Shown: piece by piece, positions 1 to 12,800 of the stretch
Layout of the letters: every line of letters begins with the position of its first letter
Position numbering within the stretch: position 1 is the stretch's first letter
Source of the DNA: Bemisia tabaci
Lineage: Eukaryota; Arthropoda; Insecta; Hemiptera; Aleyrodidae
Reading direction: 5' to 3'
Assembly (NCBI RefSeq): GCF_918797505.1
Contig: NC_092801.1
Location: 5,890,001 to 5,954,000, forward strand
DNA length: 64,000 bases
Notes under the pieces: generated by a model
The model's database searches: none
What the model was told of the DNA's origin: nothing
What the model saw: the letters and a program-made list of their open reading frames with translations, nothing else
Made by a program: the position numbers and the translations under genes

Positions 1-493
1 GAGAGAAGAGATCAAAGTAAAGTCAGTAAGATGCGCTAACGGTCGTGATAGTATGAATGAAGTCCCCCCCCCCTCCCCGAAAAACCATTTGGGGCTTTGT
101 GAAAGATGTGGAAAAATACTACAAGAATAGCTTAACAAATCACCGCAAACCGCGCTTCAATATCTAGATCTGGTACCTCGTAACAGCCGGAGTTCGACAT
201 TAAAACACCTGCAAAAATGGGTGAAAATCGGGGACTTTGCCCCCCCATAACTCGGAAACGGTGCGTATACTCAATCTGAAATTTTAGTATGTGTAAAGGG
301 TCACCCTAAGGATGAAAAAAAACCTCACTCCGACCCCAATTTCGAGGGCCCAAAAATGGGCCACTTTGTGCATGGCTCTTTTACATAAGAATCAATAGTC
401 AAATCGCAAATTCCTCACACATGCAACATCTCCTTTAGGGCTCTGATTATTAGTACTTATGTGAAACAATAAAAAAAAAGTCAAAGTATGTTA
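1..493. other. No gene recognised
   Basis: AT-rich sequence with short homopolymer runs and no convincing exon. Positions about 385-440 match one end of the large foldback repeat seen at 51695-52556, so part of this stretch is repeat debris. Confidence 0.5.
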
Positions 494-746
494 CTGCCGT
501 GCTAAGGAAGAACGCCGTATGAGCCTTCGGGCGTTGACAAATTTCGTTTCATAAATCATCAATTTTCGGGAAAATTTGTAAACGTTTTTTCTCCAATTTT
601 TCAAATACTTTTGTTCGCAATTTCACCATCATTTTCTGAAAATTCCGAGGAAAAATATCCATCGTTTTCTTCACAAATAAACATTTTATTGAAGGAAATT
701 TGGCAACTCTCGAATGTTCATACGGCGTTTTTCCTCGGAACGGCAG
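494..746. mobile_element. M1 inverted-repeat element (MITE)
   Basis: Begins CTGCCGTGCTAAGG and ends CCTCGGAACGGCAG, with imperfect inverted termini of about 50 bp around an AT-rich centre and no coding capacity. Other near-full copies lie at about 6682-6932, 9086-9336, 19213-19463, 37696-37952, 49720-49972 and 54364-54587. Half copies lie at 8648-8690, 19800-19860 and 57425-57500. The target duplication is not clear by eye, so I do not assign a superfamily. Confidence 0.8.
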
Positions 747-1639
747 GCTACATCGCCTGGAATCGATGGTCACTGAACGATTAGTTCACTCTTTTTGGTC
801 TAATATTAAAATTAGCCCATGGTTGATTTGGCCGATGAAAATTGCCAAAATAAAAAATCGTCCGAGCAAATATATCAATTTTTGCGCTCGAAAATTGAAT
901 CTGGTCCAATGGACGAGATGTAATTGAAGATAGTAGACGATATTGTATTGCTCGAATATCGAGAATATAAGTTCAATTTCAAAAGTTCTGTGTTTCGAGG
1001 AAGAAAGTTTACAAATTTCTCAATGCATATTGAATGAAAAACTCGCTCCCAAATTCTAATATTTAAGCATCAAAAAGTCAGTTTGAACTTTCTTTTCGCC
1101 ATGAGGGCCCATGTAATGTCCAAACTTCAAACACATGTATCTCGAAATGGCCAAATCTGCACTTAAGCGCCTTATTCTCCAAGCCCCTCAATTAATCATT
1201 AAAGTTTGTTTCCCAATGTTTCGATATTAATACCGCGTGAAATTTGGATCGATTTGCGTAAAAACCAGTTCGCCTTCAATATCTCGGTAGGCAACGTAAT
1301 GATTTTGGGAACAGCAATAGTTGCTCGCAGCATTTTGGCCATGTTTTTTCAATCAATTAATAGCTGTTGCGCTTCAATACTTCAATAACTTTGTTTCTAA
1401 CTCGTTCCAACCAGTGCGCCTTCAATATCTCGATAGGCAAAGGAAGCTACTTGGGAGTATTAATAGTTGCTCGCCGCATTTTGGCCAAGTTCACTCCAAG
1501 GCTTATTTATAACTGTAACGGTTTAAAATTCACTCCTATTCTTTCTTCTATCCGACCGTTTTTTTTAAATAAAAAAATTATTTTCAATAAGTACTTCTCT
1601 TTGTTTCTCAAGTATTTGCCTTAAAATTGAATACATTTT
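747..1639. other. No gene recognised; short direct duplication inside
   Basis: AT-rich. Positions about 1265-1345 and 1410-1490 are diverged direct copies of one segment, both holding a CGCCTTCAATATCTCG core and, further on, a TAATAGTTGCTCGC-like stretch. The short open frames here are not conserved between the two copies. Confidence 0.5.
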
Positions 1640-1801
1640 TTCATCCGCTCCTTCCATTTGTCAAGATCGTCTTCTGGAAATCTTCCTTGGGGATGTGTTT
1701 GAAGAGTGCTTGGACTTCGTTCTTGATTGCGTCCTTTGATTCAATTTTTTGCTTCAATTGCGAGAGCAACCAAAAGTCGCAATGAGCGGGATCAGGACTG
1801 T

Positions 1802-2169
1802 CCCAAGTAGCATTTCTCAACGGGAAAATCGCTATTTAGTGCGATTTTATTAGCGATAAAATCGCCAGGACCATCAACATCTGAGCGATTATCCTCGATT
1901 TTGTTGCGATAAAATCGCGATTTCATCGCCCGGCACTATATCGCGATATTATCGAAACAAAAATTGCGATATAGGTATGGTGATTTAATCTAGATTTCAT
2001 CGACAAAAATTGATCACGATTTTATCGAACGAAAAATTGCGATGTTTAGCAATTTAATCGCAATAAATCGCAATTTTTTATTTGATAATTCGCGATGAAT
2101 TGCCACCTATATATAATCGCGATAATCAACCGATAAAATCGCAATTTTTCTCGATCAGTGCTACTTGGG
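1802..2169. mobile_element. MITE with CCCAAGTAGCA termini inside the mariner relic
   Basis: Inverted termini CCCAAGTAGCA / TGCTACTTGGG enclose an AT-rich interior built from repeated 'ATTGCGATAAAATCGC'-like words. The insertion falls just before the SPDPAHCDF block of the transposase relic. Related copies lie at 30640-30995 and 42585-42915. Confidence 0.75.
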
Positions 2170-2256
2170 TGGTGGGTGCCTGGGGGTCTCAATTTCATTC
2201 TTTAAAATTAAAATTGCTGGCGGCATTCGAGGTGTGAGGACGCGCAGCATCCAGGT

Positions 2257-2420
2257 CAGTGGCGTGGCGTGAATGATCGATTATCGATATTTCCTCATTT
2301 GTAGGTATGGTAAAGAATCGATTATTAAGGTGTTCGCTGCGAACACCCTGTTTATCGATCCTTTTCCATAGGTTTAAATGGCAGATCAATCGATATATCG
2401 CAAAACACGCCACGCCACTG
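2257..2420. mobile_element. M7 hAT-type MITE with exact 8-bp target duplication
   Basis: The termini are CAGTGGCGTGGCG and CGCCACGCCACTG. The element is flanked by ATCCAGGT at 2249-2256 and again at 2421-2428, a perfect 8-bp duplication typical of hAT elements. It sits inside the mariner transposase frame. Relatives lie at 45008-45171, about 40692-40853, 45833-45948 and a fragment from 8220. Confidence 0.9.
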
Positions 2421-2746
2421 ATCCAGGTTGCTTTCAATTGCGGACGTTTTCGCGAGACGTGTGTGCGAAAATCCATCATAACATTGTAATAATAATCGCT
2501 GTCCACCGTGGTTTTATCGGTTTTACAAAAGGCTGATAAACCATGCCCTCTGAATCAAAAAAGGCAATCAGCATTTGTTGCCAAGTTGTGTTCGATGGGG
2601 AGAGATCATCAGAAAAGTTTGATGAGTAAAACGAAAAGGAACAAATAGAAAAAACGGTTGGGTATTTTCTTACAACGTGTTTTTAAAGTATCGTAACTCG
2701 GTCAATTTTCATTCAAATCAAGTAATCTTTAGCGTAATTGCTTCAA

Positions 2747-3296
2747 TGGACCACTAGACAAGGTACGAATTAAAGGATTCTGATACATGTTTCTTAACCA
2801 AAATTTTACGCAAAATACGATTCGCGCAACGAAAATGACTGAAACCAACTCCTTACGAAGATATTAACGTTTTTATTTCACATTGGTTACAAGGAATTTG
2901 AACTGCCCGCTCACAAGAAACTCAAAGCTCTACGTGAGTCAAATCGCGCACTACAACTGTTTCAGCGAGCTTCTCAATCGAGTAATGTTCATTTTCCACC
3001 GTGTGTTGTTCAAACTATAAGCAATTTGCAACAGTTGAGCCAAAGCGTCAAAATTGAGGTTGCCACATTTTTATATCGCAGAGACTGTCATGATAAACGT
3101 TTAGCGCGCGATGTGAATCACGTAGAGCATTGAGTTTTCATGAGCGGGTGGTTTTAATTCACGCATCAAGAATCATTGAATATCTTCGTATGGAGTTAAT
3201 TTCAGTAATTTTCGTCGTGCGTATCGTCTTCTACGTGAAATTTTGTTTAAGAAACATTTATCAGAATGCTGAAATTCGTACCTTGTCTAGTGGTCC
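2747..3296. mobile_element. M9 inverted-repeat element, ~550 bp
   Basis: Starts TGGACCACTAGACAAGG and ends CCTTGTCTAGTGGTCCA. Long imperfect arms include a shared CTACGTGA...ATCGCGC segment. A second full copy in the opposite orientation is at 56866-57413, and half copies are near 20665-20985 and 27640-27890. No transposase frame. Confidence 0.8.
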
Positions 3297-3395
3297 AGCC
3301 CAAGATCAGCTCAATCCGTTCATCAGTTTTTGCGTTACAGCACCAGTCCGGGCCATTGTGGGACTGCCTTTGTAAAATGCCCTTGCATAATATTT

Positions 3396-3648
3396 CGACG
3401 GCGTAAGTCCCCAATCACATATCTCGTTTTCGGTGTCTGAAAAGCTCCGCCTGTATGTTATTTTTTGAAGGAGAATAAATTGACATCATTCTTTGACGAT
3501 TTTGCAGAATTTTCTTCGCACAGAGAGGGAAAATCACGGCAGTTTCAAAGAATTGCCGTTGAGTAGTTCTCCGTTTAAAAAATAAATTTTGACAGGAAGT
3601 CTGCGACGTCGCAAACCGAATTATGTGATTTCCGACTTACACCGTCGA
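3396..3648. mobile_element. M5 inverted-repeat element in the gene A 5' region
   Basis: Termini CGACGGCGTAAGT / ACACCGTCGA. Gene B has the matching empty site: GCATAATATTT runs straight into the homologous CTTATCATA sequence near 25080, so this insertion followed the gene duplication. An ATTT repeat at both ends is the likely target duplication. Other copies: 13545-13798, 28097-28342, 29764-30020, 38526-38780. Confidence 0.8.
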
Positions 3649-3779
3649 TTTGTAGTCTTATCATAGCTCGCGTTGTGTTTGTATTGCTCTCTGTGCTTTG
3701 AACTGGCTCATTCTATTTCTAAAAGTTTACTCTGTTTCGGACAACAACCTTGATATTGATTTATTTTTCTTTGTGAAAA

Positions 3780-3818
3780 ATGCTACAGTTCCTGTTTTAC
3801 ATCGGCTTTGTCCTTCAA
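3780..3818 (+). CDS. Gene A exon 1: start codon and signal-peptide core
   Basis: Thirteen codons, MLQFLFYIGFVLQ, followed by a consensus donor GTAAGT. The start context is AAAAATG. Gene B has a matching exon at 25209-25247 with three replacements, and about 120 bp of upstream sequence also aligns between the genes, so this is probably 5' UTR plus first coding exon. Confidence 0.75.
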
Positions 3819-6800
3819 GTAAGTGAATCTCAAGAGACAACATCACATTTTTCAATGGGCCTTCAATTTATTTTCACATATCTTGGTAATCTTCTATTGG
3901 TATTGATTTCAATACCAATTTCACCATGTAACGTCGTTTGCTGGTTTTATTTTAATTTATTTTTCATTTTTAATTCTATTTTAGCAGTTGATAATGGTGC
4001 CGTAAGGTACCGAAACGTCCTGCCTTTGTATTTTAGCCTTGTTTCCGCTTTTTCCTGTGTTTTCGATTGTAAATCATCATTAAGCTGCCAAATTAGTTTA
4101 CCTTTTTATCAAAAAAATAAAAACCTTGTTTAAGTCTCACCCTTAAACGGACGTATTTCTATCAAACGGAACTATGTGCATTAAGACATTAGTCCTGAGG
4201 CCCATAAGAATACCTGCATAACAGGGCTCACGTCATAATGCACTTAGTTCCGTTTGACAGAAATACGTCCAAATGCTAAAATCACGAGGAAGGAACAATG
4301 TGTCAGAGCTTTAAGGATAGAGCAAGCAACAAGCATTTAAATTATGTGTCATAGTTGTGAACTAAGTATAGTTTAAGTCATTATACTGTTGAGCGGAATG
4401 CTAGCCTCTGTTACCCTCATGCAATTCAAAGGGATTCCAACCATCATGAGGTTGAAACTAATGCTTGAAGTTTGAATATTCGAAACAAACCAACATTGTA
4501 ATAAATATATTTATTTTTCATAATTAAGGGAATTTCATATTTTATAATACTGATTCGAATTATATTTTTTACCAGCGCAACATGGAACTGATATCAAATT
4601 AAATCTTAATAAAATCAGACACATTCAAGCATGAGTAGACTCCTTAACGCCATTCCGCATCATTCTTTGTACCTATGTAATGTGCATATAAATCTGCAGT
4701 AAATTAAATCATATCTTTTAGACTTAATTTTATTATTCCGTTTTTTACACCTATACCGCTGATATAATTCGTTTTTTAAACCCATATAGCTTATATAATG
4801 CGCCTCTCCTAAAAAAATGTGCATTTGTGTCCTATGGCCCTTCTCTCCATGAGATGTCGCATAGTTTATTTTATATCCATCCATGTCGCACAGTTTATTT
4901 TATATCCATCCATTCATATTTATTTTCAATTTTAAATACGTTTTCTTTTTTCTTACAGACATCTGCATTTATAGCACCGCCTGATGAATATGCTTGTCCA
5001 TTTCCCACCTCAAAACCAGAACTTGATAGTTTACGACCCTTGGCGGTAAGCTAACCTTCGATACTTGTTGACATACTTTGAAACTGCTATTTACCCACGT
5101 TTGCAAACTCCTCAATATTTTGTCTAAAATTTGCAGTTAAGAACCACTATTTCTGGCTCATCCATAAAATTACTTACCTGCATAGGAAAACTGATGACAC
5201 GTATATTGTTTCTTAACTTTGCCAGAAAATAGTAATACCGTGTTGCAAAATGTCGTCAATTTAACGGATAAATGGACATTCAAGTAGCCTATGTGTATGA
5301 GGAATTTTGAAATACGACATTGATGCAATTTTCTAGGACAGGTAACATGTATATATCAAATAGGAATATGTAGATACTTGACGCCCGGTAGGCAAAATTT
5401 CCGGTTCTAAACTCTGGAAACTACGCCCATGGGCCGATCGTTAATAATTTTAGCTACTATCCGTACGCTAATATTAATCGGCGGTTGTCCCCTACTCATC
5501 GATTTCTGACGAACATTTTGCGAGAATTCATACTGAAACTTTTAAGTATCAAAGTAAAAACCATGAAAACTCACAAAAATGTACAGGTTACATATACAAA
5601 GTTTACAATTTATTTTTTCTGAATTACTTTTAGGAGTTTCTACTGAAAATTTGCAGTTTTCTTTTTTTTACAAATCTGGTATCCGAGTGAAATAACCGTA
5701 TCAATAAAAATTCGTTTCACCGGGGAAAAATGAATGAAACTAACAAAAAAAGGATATGTCTCTGCAAAAATTCCTATCAAATTTTGTGCAAAAATTATTT
5801 AAAAAGTTGGGAATCAGAAAATCCACGAGAGCCTAAAATCCGTTGACCAATTAGAGAGCAGCACTTTTTTGGTAACGGAAAGGTCTCGATTCACGATCAA
5901 ATCTCGAACCAATTACTATCGAAGTGTGTGTTATTAAGTAATCAGTCCTAAAATCGTTACTTCGCTTCATTTTGAAATGAAAACCTGTCCGAAATGCTCT
6001 GTGCCGCAAGAAGTGATGAAAGGTGGCACACCATTTTGAGCCCGTATCACACGATCAAAGTAGAGGCTTCAAAGAGACTCATCGATTGCTCCGACTTAAA
6101 CCGCTGGCCAATGAGAGGGCCAGGAAAGGCATCGATGAGCCTCTTTGAACTCTACTTTGATCGTCTGATTCGGGCTTTTATTAAGAAGACCGTTGCATGG
6201 CGACCAGCAGTCATCAAATGGTCTACTTTGGTTGGAATTGTTTTGGAATTTGATCGTGTATTGAGACCTAAGAGACTGATTTGGTAAGAGTTTCTCTACA
6301 TAGGTACTCAGTTATTCAGGAGCTACAACTAACGCCAACTCTCATTCATTTCTGTAGAGGTGAGAAAAGCGGAAGCGCCTTCAATTTTGAACATGCAACA
6401 CGCGTATCCGTGGAACACGAATAGTTGCTTCAAGGCGCCACAATCAGCTCATTGTAGTGTCCGTAGGTCAATATAATCACCGATTTGAATCAGTTACTCT
6501 AAAAAAGACTCAAGTGCCAAAAATACTAATGCGAGAAAACAAAGTGACCAAGTGCAATAGTTGAGCGAAGCGCCGAGATTAATGTTGTCATATTTTCATA
6601 CCACAGACGCTATCGCGGTAACTCCATATATCGACATGTCCCCCATATAATAACCCCACGAAGGCACCTTTCTATACTACCGTGCCAAGAAAAACCGCTG
6701 TATAAACCTTGAGATGTTGTGCTAAATTTCCTCTGGCGTACTACGAGTTCATGGGAGAAGTTGTCAAGATTTTTCTTTAAATTTTTCATACCATTTTGTC

Positions 6801-9800
6801 CACAATTTAATCTAAAATACCAGGAAATTTCAAGGAAAAATTTGGATTAATCACGAGAAAAAAAACATGTTTTATCAGAGCGAATTTGGTAGCTATTGAA
6901 TGTTCATACAGCTTCCTTCCTTAGCTCGGCAGTTTACTATGACATAATTATTGTCTCCATCTGTAACGGAGGGCTAACGACCCAGTGTGGGAAAAATTTC
7001 ATGAAAAATTAAATCTTGAAATTTCACGTGGATTATTTCATGATATTTCAGAAATTTATGTACGATGTTGAAAAATACCGGTTCCTTTTCATGTTTCGCA
7101 ATTTTTAAAAACTGCGACTTTCCTCTATTTTTGAGTATTTGAGTGCGGGTTGCATACTCTGGTCCCTGAAAAATATGAAATATTTCACGGCCTCGTGAGA
7201 TTTCATGAAATATTTCACCGAAATTTCCAATCTTTCATTTCTTTCTTACGTTTCAAGCCACCCTGTAACGACCTGAAACCTCTGTTCGGCAGAAGATTTA
7301 CCAAGATGAGAGAGAAGACGGGTGGTGGCCCTTTCGGGAGGTGGCCGGCCGTGAGTCGTTCGTCGATAAAACGGAGTTCATCAAATACTTCCTGGACACC
7401 CGCAAGCAGCTCGTCTTAGTGGCGCCACCCAACTTCGGCAAGTCTACCAACCTCCAAATGCTCAAGCACTTCTTCCAGATCCCCGTCGACGCCATGGGTG
7501 CCAACCTCACCTTCAACATGGCGGAAAAAGGAACCTTCTTCGGCAAGCTCGCCATCTGCAAGAAACATCCCTCCATCTGCAGTGATTATCTATCCAGGTG
7601 ACCACATAATTCTTGTGTACCTCTCTGTAGGAAGGGAACGGGCATGTCGAGAAATGTAGCTCTTAGTGCAGAAAAGGGCAGCCAACCGCTCGACAAGAAA
7701 AACACTAGATAAATCGTCACCTTTCGGCCGAAGTGCCGCAACCGTCATGCGACGTTTCAAAATTTCCGTCGCCATTTTATTTTTTTGCTCAAAAATGGTT
7801 CAGCGAATCTGTCCGAAAATTTTTCTGAATTTTCTCTGTGCTGCCGTTGAAAGTCCGTGAAATTTTCGAACAGATTCAACCAACAATTTCTCTTTAAAAA
7901 AATAAAATGGCGGCGGATATTTTTAAACGTTGCACGACGCTTGCAATACTTTGGCCGGAGGAAGGTGACGAAATGCCACTGCAAATCTTCAGATTCTAAT
8001 ATCAAATCAAAATGGCCAAAAATGTTCATGAATGCCCGCAAAAATACGTAAATGTATGCAAAAAGTAAGTCAAATGCGTGCTTTAGAAACTGCGGGTTGT
8101 AACAATTGTAATAATATATTATGGATGATTTGAGTTCATAGGTTGACTGCCCTTTTGGGCCCTAAAAGCTACATGACCTAACCTCCAAAATTACCAAGAT
8201 ATCCGTACTCTCCCCATCAGGGGCGTGGCGTGAATTGCGATTGTTATGTAATTTAAACCTATATTAAAGAATCGATTATGAAGGCCTAGATACACACGGC
8301 GATTAATCGCCGCGAGTCAGGGACGAAAGCCAATGGAGAGCCTTGATTTCGATATATCGACGTCGATGGATCGAAATCAAGGCTCCCCATTGGCTCTCGT
8401 CCTTCACTCGCGGTGCGATTCACACCGCGTGTTTCTTCACACCAAGTGTTTATTCGTTTTTGTCACGTGACAAAAGGACGCAACTACATTGCATTTTGCA
8501 ATTTGGAACTATAAATTCTTGCCCGGTTTAAAAACAACGTATGTGCCATTAGTTTCCCTGTGCACATAAGTGTTTTTTAAGATGAGCCAGAATTTATTGT
8601 TCCAAATTTCAAAATGCAGTCCATTTTGCGATGAATCCTATTCTGCCGTGCTGAGGAAGAAGGCCATATGAGCCTTCAAACGTTGCCGTTTACCGAACTA
8701 TATGAACTTCTAATGCTGCCCCCTAGCGTAAATATTACCTTGCGGTGAGCTAACCATCACCTTGCGGCAAGGTATCGGCCTATCCACCCTCACCGAGCCC
8801 TATCCGAGCCCTCGCCGGGTCAGTTCGTGGAACTTAACGACTGGGAATAATTATGCATGGCAACGCTGGAGACGAAAATCGTACCCAACACGGGGTATTT
8901 CCCGATGCAATGTCGCCTTTTTCAAGCCCTGCGTCTGGATTTGGGTCTACAGTGTTGTCATACGGTTTTAATCCCGGTCGTCGAGTTCCTTGAACTGGCT
9001 TGGCGAGGGCTCGGATAGGATGGATAGGCCGATACCTTGCCGCAAGGTGATGGTTAGCTCACCGCAAGGTAATATTTACGCTAGGGCCGTGCTAAGGAAA
9101 AACGCCGTATGAACATTCGAGAGTTGTCAAAATTCCTCCGGTAAAATACTTATTCTTGAGGAAAGTTGTGAGCAATTTTCCTTGAAATTCTCAGTAAATT
9201 GGTGTAAAATTGCGAAAAAAATTATCTGAAAACCTGGACGAGAAACATTCATAAATTCACTAGGGAATTCGAGTTTTATCACAGTAAATTTGGCAACACC
9301 TGAAGGCTCATACGGCGTTCTTCCTTCGCAAGGCAGTATAGTTCAGTTCAGCGAACCGAATAATTCAGTTGTATGTACCGAACGAAACCTTATTCCATGC
9401 CATCACGGAAGAAATTAAATTGCTGATTTAACAATTCAATCGCTTGAAAAAGTGACTTCAACGCTTCAACGTAGATTTTAATAATAATAATAAAAAAAAA
9501 ATGCTACTTTAACCACAATTGGAAGCTAATTTAACCACGGGGATGGTTAAAGTAGCATGTTTGTGTTATAAAGTGTACATTTGCAATCAAAAATTATGCT
9601 AAAAGTTATTAAATATGAATAGTAGGTTTTGGTGAGTTTTTGGACAACCTCCCTCTTTTTGTGCCGTAGTATCTTGATTTATTTTGCGAGGAAAGCTCGG
9701 TGCTCTTAAAGTATGACTGTCATATTTAATGTGTTGGGGCGCCCTCAATTTTGTATGATGCTGCGCAACACTTCTGCTGCAAAATAGTTGCTTGAAAAGC

Positions 9801-12800
9801 CGCGACGCGGCGGACGAGGTCGTCCAGCGCGACACGCGCATTGGTGCCTACAAACCTAACAGGGATACTTCACGTATAACGCAATGCGTGAAGTATCCCT
9901 GTTAGGTTTGTAGGCACCAATGCGCGTTTCGTGCTGGCAGAGTCTTCTGTGTTTGGCTCAAATATTTAAACTCGCAGAGTCAGCTATTTTTAACTCATGA
10001 TTTTGAAATGTTTGCACACTCTGCATGGATTATTCTCATCAAAATTGATGGGGGAAAAATATGTATTAAAGGAGAAACCCAATGTATGTTTTGAAAATAT
10101 TTAGCAGGTGTCGTGTCAAATTTAATGATTCCCAAAGCACTTCAATTTTTTTAAATATATATTGTGTTTTTACTATGCTGCAGCGTTGTATACGCGCAAG
10201 CGAACGCTCAAAATTAGACGCGTATTTGACTCTAAAATATTGATGTTCAAATGGGCCAAGACCAAAGATTGCGTGATTCCTGGTTTTTTCCCTCTTTCAT
10301 TCCTTTTTCTATAGTTTTCACAACAAGAACACGGCTCCTTGAGATCAATATCAATGCCATCGGTTGGAAAAGGTTTTAAATATATTTGCCACGTTGTAAA
10401 AATATATATGTATTTAAAATAAAGTAATATTTTCGTTTAACTTTTTTACGTAAAGATCAATAAAACGAATTTAACCATGGGGGTGGTTAAAGAAGCATTT
10501 TTGTGTTGTAAAATCTACACTGATACATTGCAGTCACTTTTTTTAGCAATTGAATTTTTAAATCAGCAATTTCATTTTTTCCGTGCTCACTACCCCGGTT
10601 CTACCGAACTCTTTTTTCAGTTTTGTTTTTATAAACGGGCTCATTGAAAGTTTTACTCCTAGTTTTAGCGCCCCAGTTTTCCTTTTATACTTTTCTGTTC
10701 ACCACTTGTTTTCCTTGTTTTTGCCCGCAGGAAGTTTATAAAAAAAAATACCTAAACTTTACTTAAAATTTACGTTAAAAAATTTACTTAAAATGTTTCT
10801 TCAATTTTACGTAAAAAATACCAAAAGAGGGTTTCCTGATACGAATATTTCAGGAGTGTTTCTATGGAATTTTTAAGTGGTTTTGGAGTAAATTTTAAGT
10901 TCTCTTAAAATTCACCGGTTTTTTACAAATTTTCTCCAAAGCCACCGCTACTAAGGAAGTAATCGACTTTCGGAGCCAAGCGACCAATTGCTGTGTGGCA
11001 AAATTAGGGCTCGTAAACTATTTCCGAAAAAAGGGCTAATCACTAGGGGGAAAAAAACACATTTGATCTAGAGTCCAGACTCTTGAAAACATTGACAAGA
11101 GAAAGAACTCTTGATTCAATCAGATTTAAGCTTAAATCAAAAGGAAATCCGCTCAAATTAAGAGGCTTGGTTCTTGATTTAAGCTTAAATCTGATTGAAT
11201 CAAGAGTATTTTTTCTTGTCGATGTTTTTAAGAGTCTGGTCTCTAGATATCTTCAATGAAAATGGAGCATTTTTGAGTTACCGAGTTGGTGTGTTTCCGT
11301 TCTCACTGATTCATTTTTGATTTCTGGCATGAAGGGGATCTTTTTTTCAGCGTATCCCCTTTATGCCAGAATTTAAGGGAAGTTGGGTCGTTTTGATATC
11401 ACTCCTTTTAAATAGTGGATCAAAACGCGTTCTAGACCATTATACCTTTGAAGTATTTGATTTTTTTGAGGACAAAACTTTGCGATGTATATTGCATAGG
11501 CATTAACCCATTGACTTATGATTTAATTTGACCCTGCCGGGCCAGGAATTACGATTTAATTTGGCGAAAATCAGCAACTTTGAACACTTCAAAATAATCC
11601 AGAAATTATTTCTCAAAGGATGAAAATTGACAAAATAAGCATTCACAATACGACGTTTGAGAAAAATGGTGAAAACTTTGAACACAATGATTTTTTTATG
11701 TGGTTTATAGCTGTCAAAATCGCAAAAATCGCAAGATCAGCGAAAATCAGAAAATTTTGAGGTTATTTCATGTGCAAACGCACAGTAATATGAAAATACC
11801 GCAACAAAACAAGAAATTACCGTACACAATAAGTCATAGGGTGGCCACACTACTCATATAAACATTGATGAGAACGCAATCTACCGGAAAATTGCTGAAA
11901 TAACGCGAACAATCAGCGGACGGCTCTGAGCCGGCATTGCAGAGCTGGCCCAGCGCTGCGATGACGGCTGGGAGCCGTCATTGTAAGTCAATGGGTTAAG
12001 GGGGAAATTGGGCCCTTTTGATATCACCTACTCTTAAATGATGAATTCAAACGGCAGAGCTACACTGGAAAAAGAAAACACATTGGATCTAGAGTCCAGA
12101 CTCTTGAAAACATCGGCAAGAAAAAATACCCTTGATTCAATCAGATTTAAGCTTAAATCAAGAACCAAGCCTCTTAATTTGAGCGGGTTTCCTTTTGATT
12201 TAAGCTTAAATCTGATTGAATCAAGAGTATTTTTTCTTGTCGATGTTTTTAAGAGTGTGGACTCCAGATCCAATGTGTTTTTTCTTCCCGTGATAGCGTA
12301 GTTGACCGCGCGTTGCGATTGAAAGTTTAATTCTTGGTTTTAGCGCCCCGGTCGTGTCACTAGACCTGGAGTCGGTGGTCGGCTCGACCCCGACGACGTT
12401 CCTCGAGACGTTCCGCGCGGAGGTGGAGCGGGTGTTCCGGGCGCACGGGTACCTGGCCAAGAGCGAGCGGCTCTCGGCGTTCAACAAGGAGGAGTTCGCC
12501 AGCTACGAGTCCCACCTCGGGGACCCCAATCGGACGATCGCCTTCTACAAGGACGGAATCGACGTTCTCACCAGGCTCCTCTTCGTCCACCACCGGCGCA
12601 AGTGCATCCTCCTCGTCGACAACTTCGACCGACTCGCCGTCGCAGCCATGCTCGGCAAGGACGAGGAATACCAGCTCCCGGTCAGTATCCCACTCTAGAG
12701 TACCCTTATAGACAGAGTATGGCCATTTCTGTTGCGGTTTTTCATTGGTCGCGAGCGAATAGGCTGACACGATGCTCTTAGGGCCGTAAATAAACAAACA

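Larger units (their letters stand above)
1640..2506 (-). pseudogene. Mariner-type transposase relic, twice interrupted
   Basis: Reading the minus strand from 2506, the translation runs VDSDYYYNVMMDFRTHV, then RKRPQLKATW. After an insertion it continues DAARPHTS, and after a second insertion SPDPAHCDFWLLSQLK followed by KIESKDAIKNEV. These match the blocks HDNARPHT and YSPDLAPCDF..FPKLK around the second and third catalytic aspartates of Tc1/mariner (DD34D) transposases. The frame is broken by inserted elements at 2257-2420 and 1802-2169 and the N-terminal half is absent, so it cannot be active. Confidence 0.8.

Noticed and set aside
12360..12797. 145-codon frame on the minus strand over gene A exon 4
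   Set aside because: It is the antisense shadow of a GC-rich exon; the equivalent minus frame in gene B does not conserve its protein sequence, while the plus frame is conserved.
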